NCBI GenBank assembly: GCA_037043455.1
Contig: JAWPHD010011205.1
Span: 1-64,000, forward strand
Source: Cyrtodaria siliqua
Taxonomy: Eukaryota; Mollusca; Bivalvia; Adapedonta; Hiatellidae
Direction: 5' to 3'
DNA: 64,000 nt
Program-made: the position numbers and the translations under genes
Part shown: positions 48,301 through 54,989 of the stretch, piece after piece
Position numbering within the stretch: position 1 is the stretch's first letter
Layout of the letters: every line of letters starts with the position of its first letter
The notes under the pieces: generated by a model
What the model saw: the letters and a program-made list of their open reading frames with translations, nothing else
Told to the model about the DNA's origin: nothing
Database searches by the model: none

Positions 48301-49209
48301 AAGTTTATGAAAAGGGGCACAACTCTGCATTGTATAATTGGTAAGGAGGAACTGTATAAAATTTCATGACCATAGGTTAATATTTTGCCAAGTTATGAGC
48401 TAAGTTAGGCTGCAGGTTACAGTTTTATGGAAAGGGGGCATAACTCTGCCAAAAATGAAAGTCAGAGTTATTGGACATGTGTAACAACATTCCTTGAGGT
48501 AAGATGAAGATGTGTGTGAAGTCTCATGAATATAGGTCAAATACTTTTCAAGTTATGGTCAGTTATGAGCTTGGTTATGAGTTTTATAAAAAGGGGCATT
48601 ACTCTGCCAAAATGAAAGCCAGAGTTTCTGGACATGCTTAATGACATTCCTTGTGGTAAGATGAAAATCCTGATGGTGTGAAGTTTTATGAACAGAGGCC
48701 AAATACTTCTGAAGGTATGGCCAAGGTTAGGTTGCAGGTTAAAGTGTGACGGACGATGACTGACGGACGACAAAGTGATTCCTAGGTGTTTGCCATGCTA
48801 TGCAGGCGACACAATAATGGTATAAATGTTCCCATACTTAATATTAATAGCAATGCTTAATAATAATTTGTTTTAAAACCTATGATTTCGTAAGTGGTGA
48901 GATATTTATTGGATGTTTATACTCCCCCAAAAAAATGTCGGGGGAGCTTGCAGTTGCCGCTTTGTATAGATTCTTTGTCCAGAGCATAACTTGAAAACTA
49001 CTAATGGAACTGGTGCCTTGTTTATTATTAAATAAAATCTCAATCACCTGTTCTTTGTGTCTATCACACTCGTGGTCATTAGTCCCTTGAAGAGGGCGAC
49101 AGTGTGGTCCTTCAACTCTGCCCTTGCTGGATTCGGGTGTACGGGCCTCCGTGACCAACATACCTATATCTGCAAACAACTCGCGGGGATCGTACAGTTT
49201 GTCTTCCAT
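27161..49209 (-). CDS. atos: Atos homologue (FAM214/ATOSA family), 11 coding exons, 1119 aa
   Basis: Coding exons in transcript order: 49209-49048, 45614-45418, 44385-44251, 41245-39265, 37520-37383, 35902-35829, 34009-33889, 33720-33562, 30855-30787, 30098-29932, 27317-27161. Every junction has AG/GT borders, phases match, and the sum is 3360 bp. The protein has the family layout: a conserved N-terminal region (residues 1-215) with LVTEARTPESSKGRVEGPHC, LLERWDV and YLHFSQLSSWLISAGG; a long Ser/Thr/Lys-rich linker (about 215-825) with basic clusters at 433-444 and 589-602; DUF4210 (about 931-1015) with LLGNFE, GTFCPKHITLPV and DDNAPSPY; and a C-terminal Chromosome_seg-type domain (about 1055-1119) with RYLIHL, SKSGKIYLHTD and ending ENPKFSPKR. 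Human ATOSA is near 1,075 residues, so length fits. Drosophila Atos is a nuclear transcriptional regulator needed for macrophage tissue invasion; the role here is inferred. ATG context GAT-ATG-G is good; a 5' non-coding exon must lie beyond 49220. Introns hold seven tandem arrays. Confidence 0.96.
27318..28195 (-). repeat. 63-64-bp intronic array of the exon 11 splice acceptor
   Basis: About 12 well-preserved copies plus decayed ones. On the coding strand each carries TTTTATTTTACAG followed by GTTTGCCAGCACTAAATC, i.e. the polypyrimidine tract, the AG and the first 20 or so bases of exon 11, then about 30 bases (ATTTGTATGTATACAAATC). GCTGGCAAAC (plus strand) occurs at 27308 (genuine), 27373, 27437, 27501, 27564 and so on. 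Confidence 0.93.
28196..29740. mobile_element. Dispersed element with 150-160-bp core repeats, interrupted by a MITE
   Basis: 28196-28283 (CAACACCAATGTCAGTTCC) and 29093-29740 correspond to 46684-47720, which is uninterrupted. The core repeats GTAGGTCAC-ACGACCC and CATATAAGGAACATTCTGGTGA several times. Resembles pearl-type non-autonomous elements. Confidence 0.7.
28284..29090. mobile_element. 807-bp TA-flanked MITE with CAGACCCAG termini
   Basis: Ends CAGACCCAGCTGCGTTCCAA and, inverted, CAAACCCAGTTGCGTTCAAG, with GTACCCCAAA continuing on both. TA at 28282-28283 and 29091-29092. Subterminal GCGTTCGTT repeats. The unoccupied site is at about 46772. Confidence 0.9.
29932..30098 (-). CDS. atos: atos coding exon 10 (residues 1013-1068)
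   Basis: TLFNPNKTVVKMFVVMYDLS, DMPANCQTFLRQRT and FLRYLIHL. Ends two bases into the Arg1068 codon before GTAAGTAG. Confidence 0.96.
30120..30780. other. atos intron 9: no gene or exon seen
   Basis: AT-rich. A stretch at 30480-30560 (TCTCACATTTGTG ... TTTATT ... TCGGATAAAAC) resembles 26790-26850, a diverged dispersed repeat. Confidence 0.45.
30787..30855 (-). CDS. atos: atos coding exon 9 (residues 990-1012)
   Basis: GHVNLEPLGKRGYHIPRTG then TVQV. The donor is taken after GTG because GTAAGTT fits the consensus and keeps the family's QVTLFNPNK; using the GT three bases earlier would delete Val1012. Confidence 0.93.
31048..31272. mobile_element. MITE with GGGCCCCGTTTTAT termini in atos intron 8
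   Basis: GGGCCCTGTTTTATTAAAC at the left, inverse of GTTTCATAAAACGGGGCCC at the right; TTACGA follows on both. 225 bp, non-coding. A SINE fragment (GGAAGGATACACCGGAATC) abuts the left end. Confidence 0.7.
31870..32455 (-). repeat. 47-bp minisatellite in atos intron 8
   Basis: About 12 copies of GGGAGTTACAGAAATACATG + GGTCTAGACAGTAGAACTGG + TCCATCA; high identity. Confidence 0.93.
32490..33470 (-). repeat. G-rich minisatellite of about 67 bp in atos intron 8
   Basis: About 15 copies of GGGTTGGGGTAAGTTAATGG + ATGGGTTTAGGGTATGATGG + GGTCAGGGTAGGTGGGC + TTACAGTTT. Plus strand strongly G-rich, minus (transcribed sense) C-poor A/C. Ends less than 100 bp from the exon 8 donor. Confidence 0.92.
33562..33720 (-). 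CDS. atos: atos coding exon 8 (DUF4210, residues 937-989)
   Basis: 53 codons, phase 0. ESVLNGRIEPVG, then VEIGAGGTFCPKHITLPV and LSDDNAPSPYL: the most diagnostic block of the Atos family. Donor CTG/GTAGGTC. Confidence 0.97.
33889..34009 (-). CDS. atos: atos coding exon 7 (residues 896-936)
   Basis: 121 bp. Contains SKLTLQSEDNGEAIEDP and ends in CLLGNFE, the first residues of DUF4210. Donor GAG/GTAAAAC. Confidence 0.93.
34342..35400 (+). mobile_element. tRNA-derived SINE swollen by a 24-bp minisatellite
   Basis: Head GCAGTGGTGGTATAGTGTTA (A-box region) and GTCGTGGGTTCGATCC (B box), body with GTTAAGCATATAAAGTG, then 34490-35280: about 33 copies of GGACTGGTCCGTCTGGTGTT + GCTA, then body remnants (GATGCCACTGTGTGGGGTAT). 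Because 24 is a multiple of three, several frames stay open on both strands: (RTGPSGVA)n on plus, (ATPDGPVL)n and (RTSPSNTR)n on minus, giving ORFs of up to 403 codons. Low-complexity and lying in atos intron 6, so not called coding. Confidence 0.88.
35575..35780. mobile_element. piggyBac-like MITE (CCCTTAA... family), copy 2
   Basis: TTAA / CCCTTAACCCGCTAAGCAC ... TAGTGGGTTAAGGG / TTAA. The clearest full copy. Internal hairpin GATCAGCCTGCAAGTAACT / CGCAGGCTGATC. Confidence 0.9.
35829..35902 (-). CDS. atos: atos coding exon 6 (residues 872-896)
   Basis: 74 bp, APIKKISSNRFDYDCTLTNV and following; acceptor CTTTTCAG, donor GTATGTAT. Too short to be obvious alone but phase-compatible with both neighbours. 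Confidence 0.88.
35937..37021. mobile_element. TTAA-flanked AGGGACAC MITE interrupted by a second MITE
   Basis: Left end TTAA-AGGGACACATGGCAAT, right end CTGTCAGTGTCCCT-TTAA. Same family as 50324-50589 and 58204-58502. The 760-bp pogo/Tigger-like element at 36032 is nested inside. Confidence 0.85.
36032..36791. mobile_element. TA-flanked pogo/Tigger-like MITE
   Basis: Ends CAGTCGAACCGCGATAGCTC and inverse of GAGCTATCGAGGTTCGACTG, with TA outside both. Subterminal TCGAATA repeats. CAGT...ACCTCGAT termini are typical of pogo/Tigger elements. No transposase ORF. Confidence 0.85.
37383..37520 (-). CDS. atos: atos coding exon 5 (residues 826-871)
   Basis: 46 codons, phase 0 both ends. Contains LPSPDDIKNFQFIMG and NTGLPSRSSP; the TGLP-SSP pair is conserved before DUF4210 in this family. 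Acceptor GTTTGACAG, donor GTAAGTTC. Confidence 0.93.
37699..38210. mobile_element. CGCTTGTTTCAG MITE, copy 3 (right end missing)
   Basis: Left end TTATTGTTTGGGGTGCTTGT and interior blocks (GTGAAACAGACATTTTTAGA, CCATCAAAAAATCATATGGG) match 1473-2015; breaks into unrelated sequence near 38200. In atos intron 4. Confidence 0.6.
38802..39045. mobile_element. MITE with GTTTGCTGTTTCCC termini, copy 1
   Basis: GGCCATCCTTAAAAATATAT then TTGTTTGCTGTTTCCC, inverse GGGAAACAGCAAACCAACAA then TTTTTTATGGTCGGCC. Nearly identical copy at 46440-46682; both inside atos introns. Confidence 0.85.
39265..41245 (-). CDS. atos: atos coding exon 4 (large exon, residues 165-825)
   Basis: 1981 bp, opened by TTTGTTACAG. 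In-frame sequence upstream of the internal ATG at 41223 (IYAPGES) joins exon 3. Encodes the end of the N-terminal domain (VVIRTTVTHLPRKENPLLLV) and then a disordered-looking Ser/Lys/Asp-rich linker. A predicted amphipathic stretch, SDIRDLIKPLSPSDLEAYLS (473-492), could be an activation motif (inference). Donor AAT/GTAAGTAC at 39265/39264. Confidence 0.95.
41290..41600 (+). repeat. Dispersed TTTATATTGTGTCTA repeat, uninterrupted copy
   Basis: Matches 20655-20939 and, past the MITE there, 21211 onward (ACATGTTGTAAAAT). Confidence 0.7.
41601..42161. other. atos intron 3: nothing recognised
   Basis: Contains a short imperfect duplication (CGATGCCAATCACCACTATAG / CGATGCCAATAGCGACTTAAG at 41609-41665). 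Short ORFs on the plus strand (41775-42105) show no family features. Confidence 0.4.
42162..42488. mobile_element. piggyBac-like MITE, copy 3 with internal insertion
   Basis: TTAA flanks; CACTTAACCCACTACACAT ... GCGGGTTAAGGG. About 120 bp of extra sequence (42188-42355) separates the left end from the ATAATGGACTGTTCTTTCTT block. Confidence 0.75.
42875..43232 (-). repeat. Dispersed SINE-like repeat with AATTC tail, copy 6
   Basis: From TGAACTGAATTGGGTTTTAAG to the GGGGCCCCCGAACCACACAG head. A 43-bp internal deletion around the GGAGCCACG segment. Confidence 0.75.
43704..43885. mobile_element. piggyBac-like MITE, copy 4
   Basis: TTAA / CCCTTAACCCGTTAGGCG ... TAACGGGTTAAGGG / TTAA. Confidence 0.85.
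43905..44250 (-). repeat. 68-bp intronic array of the exon 3 splice donor
   Basis: About five copies. On the coding strand each carries GGGGGCGCTCTGCCACTAGA and GTAGTGTACA(G/T)GTAGGTG, i.e. the last 35 or so bases of exon 3 plus the donor and the first 30 bases of the intron (TATAAAACCAGTTTGTGG). The copy nearest the real exon keeps TACAG/GTAGGTG (boundary 44183/44182); the others have TACAT/GTAGGTG. Confidence 0.92.
44251..44385 (-). CDS. atos: atos coding exon 3 (residues 120-165)
   Basis: After TGATGCAG. Encodes SPERIEGFVNGHVHL, SYLHFSQLSSWLISAGG and ALPLRVVY. The donor is TACAG/GTAGGTG at 44251/44250; the last part of this exon and the donor are the source of the array at 43905-44250. 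Confidence 0.93.
44500..44945 (-). repeat. 37-bp minisatellite in atos intron 2
   Basis: 12 copies of TAACAGTAGATTCCGGACAA + GTGTTTATGCCACTAAG, nearly identical. Unrelated in sequence to the 37-bp array at 23440. Confidence 0.95.
45418..45614 (-). CDS. atos: atos coding exon 2 (residues 55-120)
   Basis: Begins CRKACDIL after TTATTTGCAG, contains LWQNKIPMRIDVLLFPDC and LLERWDVQLVKK, and ends two bases into an Arg codon before GTATCT. Confidence 0.93.
45656..45960 (-). repeat. Dispersed SINE-like repeat with AATTC tail, copy 7
   Basis: GAATTGAATTGGGTTTTACAG ... CCCGGCAACCACACAGGG; carries the alternative head also seen at 2110. Confidence 0.7.
46440..46682. mobile_element. MITE with GTTTGCTGTTTCCC termini, copy 2
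   Basis: Same as 38802-39045 at high identity, differing mainly in T- and A-run lengths. Confidence 0.85.
46683..47720. mobile_element. Dispersed element with 150-160-bp core repeats, uninterrupted copy
   Basis: GTCCAGATTTTTCATTTGACC then ATTAATGTCATTAACAGTTG (empty MITE site) and GACCTATATTTC / AGTAGGTCA-AGTGACC blocks. An A-rich/poly-A interruption (46900-47340) with its own ends ATTATTTCCCAGTTTATCAT / ATGATAAACTGGGAATTAAT is probably another inserted MITE. Confidence 0.65.
48190..48812. mobile_element. Pearl-like element with TTGTGTCGCCTGC termini
   Basis: TTGTGTCGCCTGC at the left, inverse of GCAGGCGACACAA at the right. Core repeats of about 125 bp (GGGGCATAACTCTGCCAAAA ... ATTCCTTGAGGTAAGATGAA). 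GACGGACGATGACTGACGGA near the right end matches the ACGG microsatellite of pearl elements. In atos intron 1. Confidence 0.75.
49048..49209 (-). CDS. atos: atos coding exon 1 (residues 1-54)
   Basis: Starts at ATG 49209, in a minus-strand exon that opens at 49220 after ATATTTTCAG, so 11 bases (GCCTAGAAGAT) precede the ATG. Those bases are stop-free in frame, so an upstream coding exon cannot be excluded, but the start lines up with the family N terminus. Ends CACAAAGAACAG before GTGATT. Confidence 0.9.
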
Positions 49210-49284
49210 ATCTTCTAGGCCTGAAAATATTCACAAAGTAATATTTGAAATATCTTTTTTAATAAATGCCAGGGGCCGCGTCGG

Positions 49285-49490
49285 CCATACTCAGCTCTTT
49301 AGCATGCTGCGAGGATAGACTCCGATACATGGGACCTCCAGGTTTCCAACTCACCTGAAGGATAAGAGAACGGGCAAGTGTCTTGCCCAAGAACACACCA
49401 ACGAAACTCAGTGGCACCGCTGAGGCTTGAGCCCATGTCCTCGAGATTTCAAGTCCCCCATGATATCCACTGGGCCATGCTTTTATGATG
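49285..49490 (-). repeat. tRNA-derived SINE, truncated copy
   Basis: AAGTGTCTTGCCCAAGAACA, ACTCAGTGGCACCG and GAGGCTTGAGCCCATG match the full SINE at 58984-59312. Confidence 0.7.
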
Positions 49491-49510
49491 AAACTCCAAC
49501 CTTATAGTAA

Positions 49511-49693
49511 CCCTTAACCCACTACATATATATAATGGACTGTTCTTTCTTTGAAGTAGGACCATTCCATTTATGTGACAAAGGGGTGTTTTGGGGGAAA
49601 TGACTGATCAGCAGTTGGACACTGTACTCGCAGGCTGATCTGGGTTTACAATGGATAGAAAGGCTATTATTGTCATGCTTAGTGTGTTAAGGG
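49511..49693. mobile_element. piggyBac-like MITE, copy 5
   Basis: CCCTTAACCCACTACATATA ... AGTGTGTTAAGGG with TTAA on the right and GTAA on the left. Confidence 0.8.
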
Positions 49694-49709
49694 TTAAAAT
49701 GGAATCTTA

Positions 49710-50025
49710 TGGACTCTCATAATCACACCCCTCCACACACAACCTACTTACAACATGGTCATGATTCCTTGGTCATACACACACATCCATTCATTCATCA
49801 TGTAACCTATGGGCTCTGATAATCGAACACCCCTCCCTCCACACACAACCTACTTACAACATGGTCATTATTCCTTGGTCATACACACACATCCATTCAT
49901 TCATCATGTAACCTATGGGCTCTGATAATCGCACCCCCTTCCCTCCACACATAACCTACTTACAACATGGTCATTATTCCTTGGTCATACACACACATCC
50001 ATTCATTCATTTTTAGGAGTTTGAA
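49710..50025 (+). repeat. Three copies of a 105-bp tandem unit
   Basis: Unit includes CACACACAACCTACTTACAA + CATGGTCATTATTCCTTGGT + CATACACACACATCCATTCA and GTAACCTATGGGCTCTGATA. Confidence 0.9.
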
Positions 50026-50323
50026 CTTGGGGAATAACAAAATCTATGCCGTCAATAGAACAGCATCATATTCCACCAAAAATTCAACATTATACCAACA
50101 AATTATTGCAAATCTCATTTGAACCAATTGTCACGGTGGTGCAATAACTCATTTAATACATAAAAGTTATTGCACCAAGATTTATAACCCATTAAAGACT
50201 CATTAAATACTTCAACCTATGCATAATATTGTTCCGATTAGTTGTCTATTTATAATACAGGTTCACAAGTGTTTAAAGTTAAATTTAACATGTTTAAAGG
50301 GTTATAAAATATATTTACCTTAA

Positions 50324-50589
50324 AGGGACACATGGCAATCTCAATTTATATATCCAGTATGATTTTTACTTTTAAATAAATCAAATTTTAAGTATTCACT
50401 TTTTTGTCTGATTCTACTACAAGTTTTAATTTATTATTGGTGCAATAATATCAAAATTTAATAATATGTTAATACAATTTGCTTATTACTATTCTTATAA
50501 TTAATATTAATGATTGAACAAATGTAAGTTATACAGAAAAACAAGTGGGACGCCGTGAGTTTTAAGAAAATCAAGATTGCTGTGTGTCC
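50324..50589. mobile_element. TTAA-flanked AGGGACAC MITE, copy
   Basis: TTAA-AGGGACACATGGCAATC ... GATTGCTGTGTGTCCCT-TTAA; 266 bp. Confidence 0.88.
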
Positions 50590-51161
50590 CTTTAAAGGAA
50601 CATACGGCAATCATGACATGTTTATCAAGCATTGAAAGCAGCCTCTCAATTTATTAATCAAATATCACTTGCTTGCATATATTTAAATACAATTTGATGT
50701 TTCAACTTTTCTTTTTCTGTTTTAAAATAACCAAAATCCGCTTAAACATTTCCTAAATTTGAATCGACATTAAGTTTATTAAGAACAGATCAAGTTCAGA
50801 GTGGATGAACCACTTAAATTAAAAAGTAATCAATAAAATGCCCTGATTTCTTTTTTGGGGTGGGAGTGGTTTGTCTACCAACTTTTAAAAGAATGGACCC
50901 CATTTCATGTCCCAACCTGGATCACCCCATGAAGTATGTGAAGTAAGTTGTGCCTGGAGAGATAGGTTATTAACAAATAATATCCAATGGAAGGTCTATA
51001 TACAGTGTATGTTTAAGCCATCAAACAGGCTTTGCATGAACATTGATTACATCAAATTCGTTAGATCAACCATTTAAAGTGACATTCTGCAAACTTTGTT
51101 TTTGTTAAAACTCAGTCTGTTGGTTGTTCGGCATAGTTTGCATATTACAGATCATTAGTAA

Positions 51162-54100
51162 CCCTCAGCCCCCTATGAATGAATGGCTGATGAGCCACAC
51201 AGTGTAAACCCTGATCATCCTGCGAGTTACTAGGAGGCTGATCTGGGTTTACACTGGCTGCAAAGGCTGTTGTAGTTACTCTTAGCAGGCTATGTTGTAG
51301 TCGCCCTTAGCAGGCTATGTTGTAGTGGCCGTTAGCAGGCTATGTTGTAGTGGCCGTTAGCAGGCTATGTTGTAGTCGCCCTAAGCAGGCTATGTTGTAG
51401 TCGCCCTAAGCAGGCTACGTTGTAGTCGCACTTAGCAGGCTATGTTGTATTGGCCCTTAGCAGGCTATGTTGGAGTCGCCCTTAGCAGGCTATGTTGTAG
51501 TTGCCCTTAGCAGGCTATGTTGTAGTCGCCCTTAGCAGGCTATGTTGTAGTCGCCCTAAGCAGGCTATGTTGCAGTCGCCCTTAGCAGGCTATGTTGCAG
51601 TCGCCATTAGCAGGCTATGTTGCAGTGGCCCTTAGCAGGCTAGGTTTCAGTGGCCCTTAGCAGGCTATGTTGTAGTGGCCCTTAGCAGGCTATGTTGGAG
51701 TCGCCCTTAGCAGGCTATGTTGTAGTGGCCCTTAGCAGGCTATGTTGTAGTGGCCCTTAGCAGGCTATGTTGTAGTCGCCCTAAGCAGGCTATGTTGTAG
51801 TGGCCCTTAGCAGGCTATGTTGTAGTGGCCCTGAGCAGGCTATGCTGTAGTGGCCCTGAGCAGGCTATGTTGTAGTCGACCTAAGCAGGCTATATTGTAG
51901 TGGCCCTTAGCAGGCTATGTTGTAGTGGCCCTTAGCAGGCTATGTTTCAGTGGCCCTTAGCAGGCTATGTTGTAGTCGCCCTTAGCAGGCTATGTTGTAG
52001 TGGCCCTTAGCAGGCTATGTTGTAGTCGCCCTAAGCAGGCTATGTTGTAGTGGCCCTTAGCAGGCTATGTTGTAGTGGCCCTTAGCAGGCTATGTTTCAG
52101 TGGCCCTTAGCAGGCTATGTTGTAGTGGCCCTTAGCAGGCTATGTTGGAGTGGCCCTTAGCAGGCTAAGTTGTAGTCGCCCTTAGCAGGCTATGTTGTAG
52201 TGGCCCTTAGCAGGCTATGTTGTATTCGCCCTAAGCAGGCTATGTTGTAGTGGCCCTTAGCAGGCTATGTTGTAGTGGCCCTTAGCAGGCTATGTTGTAG
52301 TGGCCCTTAGCAGGCTATGTTGTAGTGGCCCTTAGCAGGCTATGTTGGAGTCGCCCTTAGCAGGCTATGTTGTAGTGGCCCTTAGCAGGCTATGTTGTAG
52401 TCGCCCTAAGCAGGCTATGTTGTAGTCGCCCTTAGCAGGCTATGTTGTAGTCGCCCTAAGCAGGCTATGTTGTAGTGGCCCTTAGCAGGCTATGTTGTAG
52501 TCGCCCTTAGCAGGCTTTGTTGTAGTGGCCCTTAGAAGGCTATGTTGTAGTGGCCCTTAGCAGGCTATGTTGTAGTGGCCCTTAGCAGGCTATGTTGGAG
52601 TCGCCCTTAGCAGGCTATGTTGTAGTGGCCCTTAGCAGGCTATGTTTTATTCGCCCTTAGCAGGCTATGTTGTAGTCTCCCTAAGCAGGCTATGTTGTAG
52701 TGGCCCTTAGCAGGCTATGTTGTAGTGGCCCTTAGCAGGCTATGTTGTAGTCGCCCTTAGCAGGCTATGTTGTAGTCGCCCTAAGCAGGCTATGTTGTAG
52801 TCGCCCTAAGCAGGCTATGTTGTAGTGTCCCTTAGCAGGCTATGTTGAAGTCGCCCTTAGCAGGCTATGTTGTAGTCGCCCTTAGCAGGCTATGTTGTAG
52901 TCGCCCTTAGCAGGCTATGTTGTATTGGCCCTTACCAGGCTATGTTGTAGTCGCCCTTAGCAGGCTATGTTGTAGTGGCCCTTAGCAGGCTATGTTGGAG
53001 TCGCCCTTAGCAGGCTATGTTGTAGTCGCCCTAAGCAGGCTATGTTGTAGTGGCCCTTAGCAGGCTATGTTGGAGTCGCCCTTAGCAGGCTATGTTGGAG
53101 TCGCCCTTAGCAGGCTATGTTGTAGTCGCCCTTAGCAGTAGTCGCCCTTAGCAGGCTATGTTGTAGTCGCCCTTAGCAGGCTATGTTGTAGTCACCCTTA
53201 GCAGGCTATGTTGTAGTGGCCCTTAGCAGGCTATGTTGTAGTCGCCCTTAACCCTGCTATGTTGTAATGGCCCTTAGCAGGCTATGTTGTAGTCACCCTT
53301 AGCAGGCTATGTTGTAGTCGCCCTTAGCAGTAGTCGCCCTTAGCAGGCTATGTTGTAGTCGCCCTTAGCAGGCTATGTTGTAGTCACCCTTAGCAGGCTA
53401 TGTTGTAGTGGCCCTTAGCAGGCTATGTTGTAGTGGCCCTTAACCCTGCTATGTTGTAGTGGCCCTTAGCAGGCTATGTTGTAGTGGCCCTTAGCAGGCT
53501 ATGTTGTAGTCGCCCTAAGCAGGCTATGTTGTAGTCGCCCTAAGCAGGCTATGTTGTAGTGGCCCTTAGCAGGCTATGTTGTAGTCGCCCTTAGCAGGCT
53601 ATGTTGTAGTCGCCCTTAGCAGGCTATGTTGTAGTCGCCCTTAGCAGGCTATGTTGTATTGGCCCTTACCAGGCTATGTTGTAGTCGCCCTTAGCAGGCT
53701 ATGTTGTAGTGGCCCTTAGCAGGCTATGTTTGAGTCGCCCTTAGCAGGCTATGTTGTAGTCGCCCTTAGCAGGCTATGTTGTAATGGCCCTTAGCAGGCT
53801 ATGTTGGAGTCGCCCTTAGCAGGCTATGTTGGAGTCGCCCTTAGCAGGCTATGTTGTAGTCGCCCTTAGCAGGCTATGTTGTAGTCGCCCTTAGCAGGCT
53901 ATGTTGTAGTCGCCCTAAGCAGGCTATGTTGTAGTCGCCCTAAGCAGGCTATGTTGTAGTGGCCCTTAGCAGGCTATGTTGTAGTCGCCCTTAGCAGGCT
54001 ATGTTGTAGTCGCCCTTAGCAGGCTATGTTGTAGTCGCCCTTAGCAGGCTATGTTGTATTGGCCCTTACCAGGCTATGTTGTAGTCGCCCTTAGCAGGCT

Positions 54101-54672
54101 ATGTTGTAGTGGCCCTTAGCAGGCTATGTTGGAGTCGCCCTTAGCAGGCTATGTTATAGTCGCCCTTAGCAGGCTATGTTGTAGTGGCCCTTAGCAGGCT
54201 ATGTTGGAGTCGCCCTTAGCAGGCTATGTTGGAGTCGCCCTTAGCAGGCTATGTTGTAGTCGCCCTTAGCAGTAGTCGCCCTTAGCAGGCTATGTTGTAG
54301 TCGCCCTTAGCAGGCTATGTTGTAGTCACCCTTAGCAGGCTATGTTGTAGTGGCCCTTAGCAGGCTATGTTGTAGTGGCCCTTAACCCTGCTATGTTGTA
54401 GTGGCCCTTAGCAGGCTATGTTGTAGTCACCCTTAGCAGGCTATGTTGTAGTCGCCCTTAGCAGGCTATGTTGTAGTCGCCCTTAGCAGGCTATGTTGTA
54501 GTCGCCCTTAGCAGGCTATGTTGTAGTCACCCTTAGCAGGCTATGTTGTAGTGGCCCTTAGCAGGCTATGTTGTAGTCGCCCTTAGCAGGCTATGTTGTA
54601 GTGGCCCTTAGCAGGCTATGTTGTAGTCGCCCTTAGCAGGCTATGTTGTAGTCGCCCTTAGCAGGCTAAGGG
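51162..54672. mobile_element. piggyBac-like MITE expanded to 3.5 kb
   Basis: The left part (51162-51280) is a normal MITE copy: CCCTCAGCCCCCTATGAATG, CCTGATCATCCTGCGAGTTA, AGGAGGCTGATCTGGGTTTA, then GCAAAGGCTGTTGTAGTTAC. The right end GCTAAGGG/TTAA is at 54672. Ordinary copies are about 180-210 bp; here the space between is the 25-bp array. Confidence 0.85.
51281..54668 (+). repeat. 25-bp minisatellite, about 135 copies
   Basis: Unit TTAGCAGGCTATGTTGTAGT + CGCCC, with CGCCC/GGCCC, TTAG/TAAG and TGTAG/TGGAG/TTCAG variants. In normal MITEs the corresponding segment is GGCTATTATAGTCATGCTTA + GC, so the unit is that segment duplicated. Truncated units (TTAGCAGTAGTCGCCC at 53137, 53329, 54270) and TTAACCCTGCTATG variants (53251, 53442, 54384) recur as a block. 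Confidence 0.95.
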
Positions 54673-54813
54673 TTAATAATTACTTGAACAGTTCAAAGCA
54701 AATTGGTTTTGCATAGAATACTAACTGTTGACTATATACCGCCAATTATATATTTTAACCTTTGTTAGAATACAGAAAAAATAATGTATAAAATTGTATA
54801 ACCTTTTGTTTAA

Positions 54814-54985
54814 CCCTTTACCCCCTACATATATATAATGGACTGTTCTTTCTTTGAATTAAGACCATTCCATTAATGTGACAAAGTGGTGTTTTGGGGA
54901 AATGACTGATCTGAGTTACTCGCAGGCTGATCTGGGTTTACAATGAACGCAAAGGCTATTATAGTCATGCTTAGCGAGTTAAGGG
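54814..54985. mobile_element. piggyBac-like MITE, copy 7
   Basis: TTAA / CCCTTTACCCCCTACATATA ... GCGAGTTAAGGG / TTAA; contains CAAAGGCTATTATAGTCATG, the parent of the 25-bp unit. Confidence 0.85.
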
Positions 54986-54989
54986 TTAA

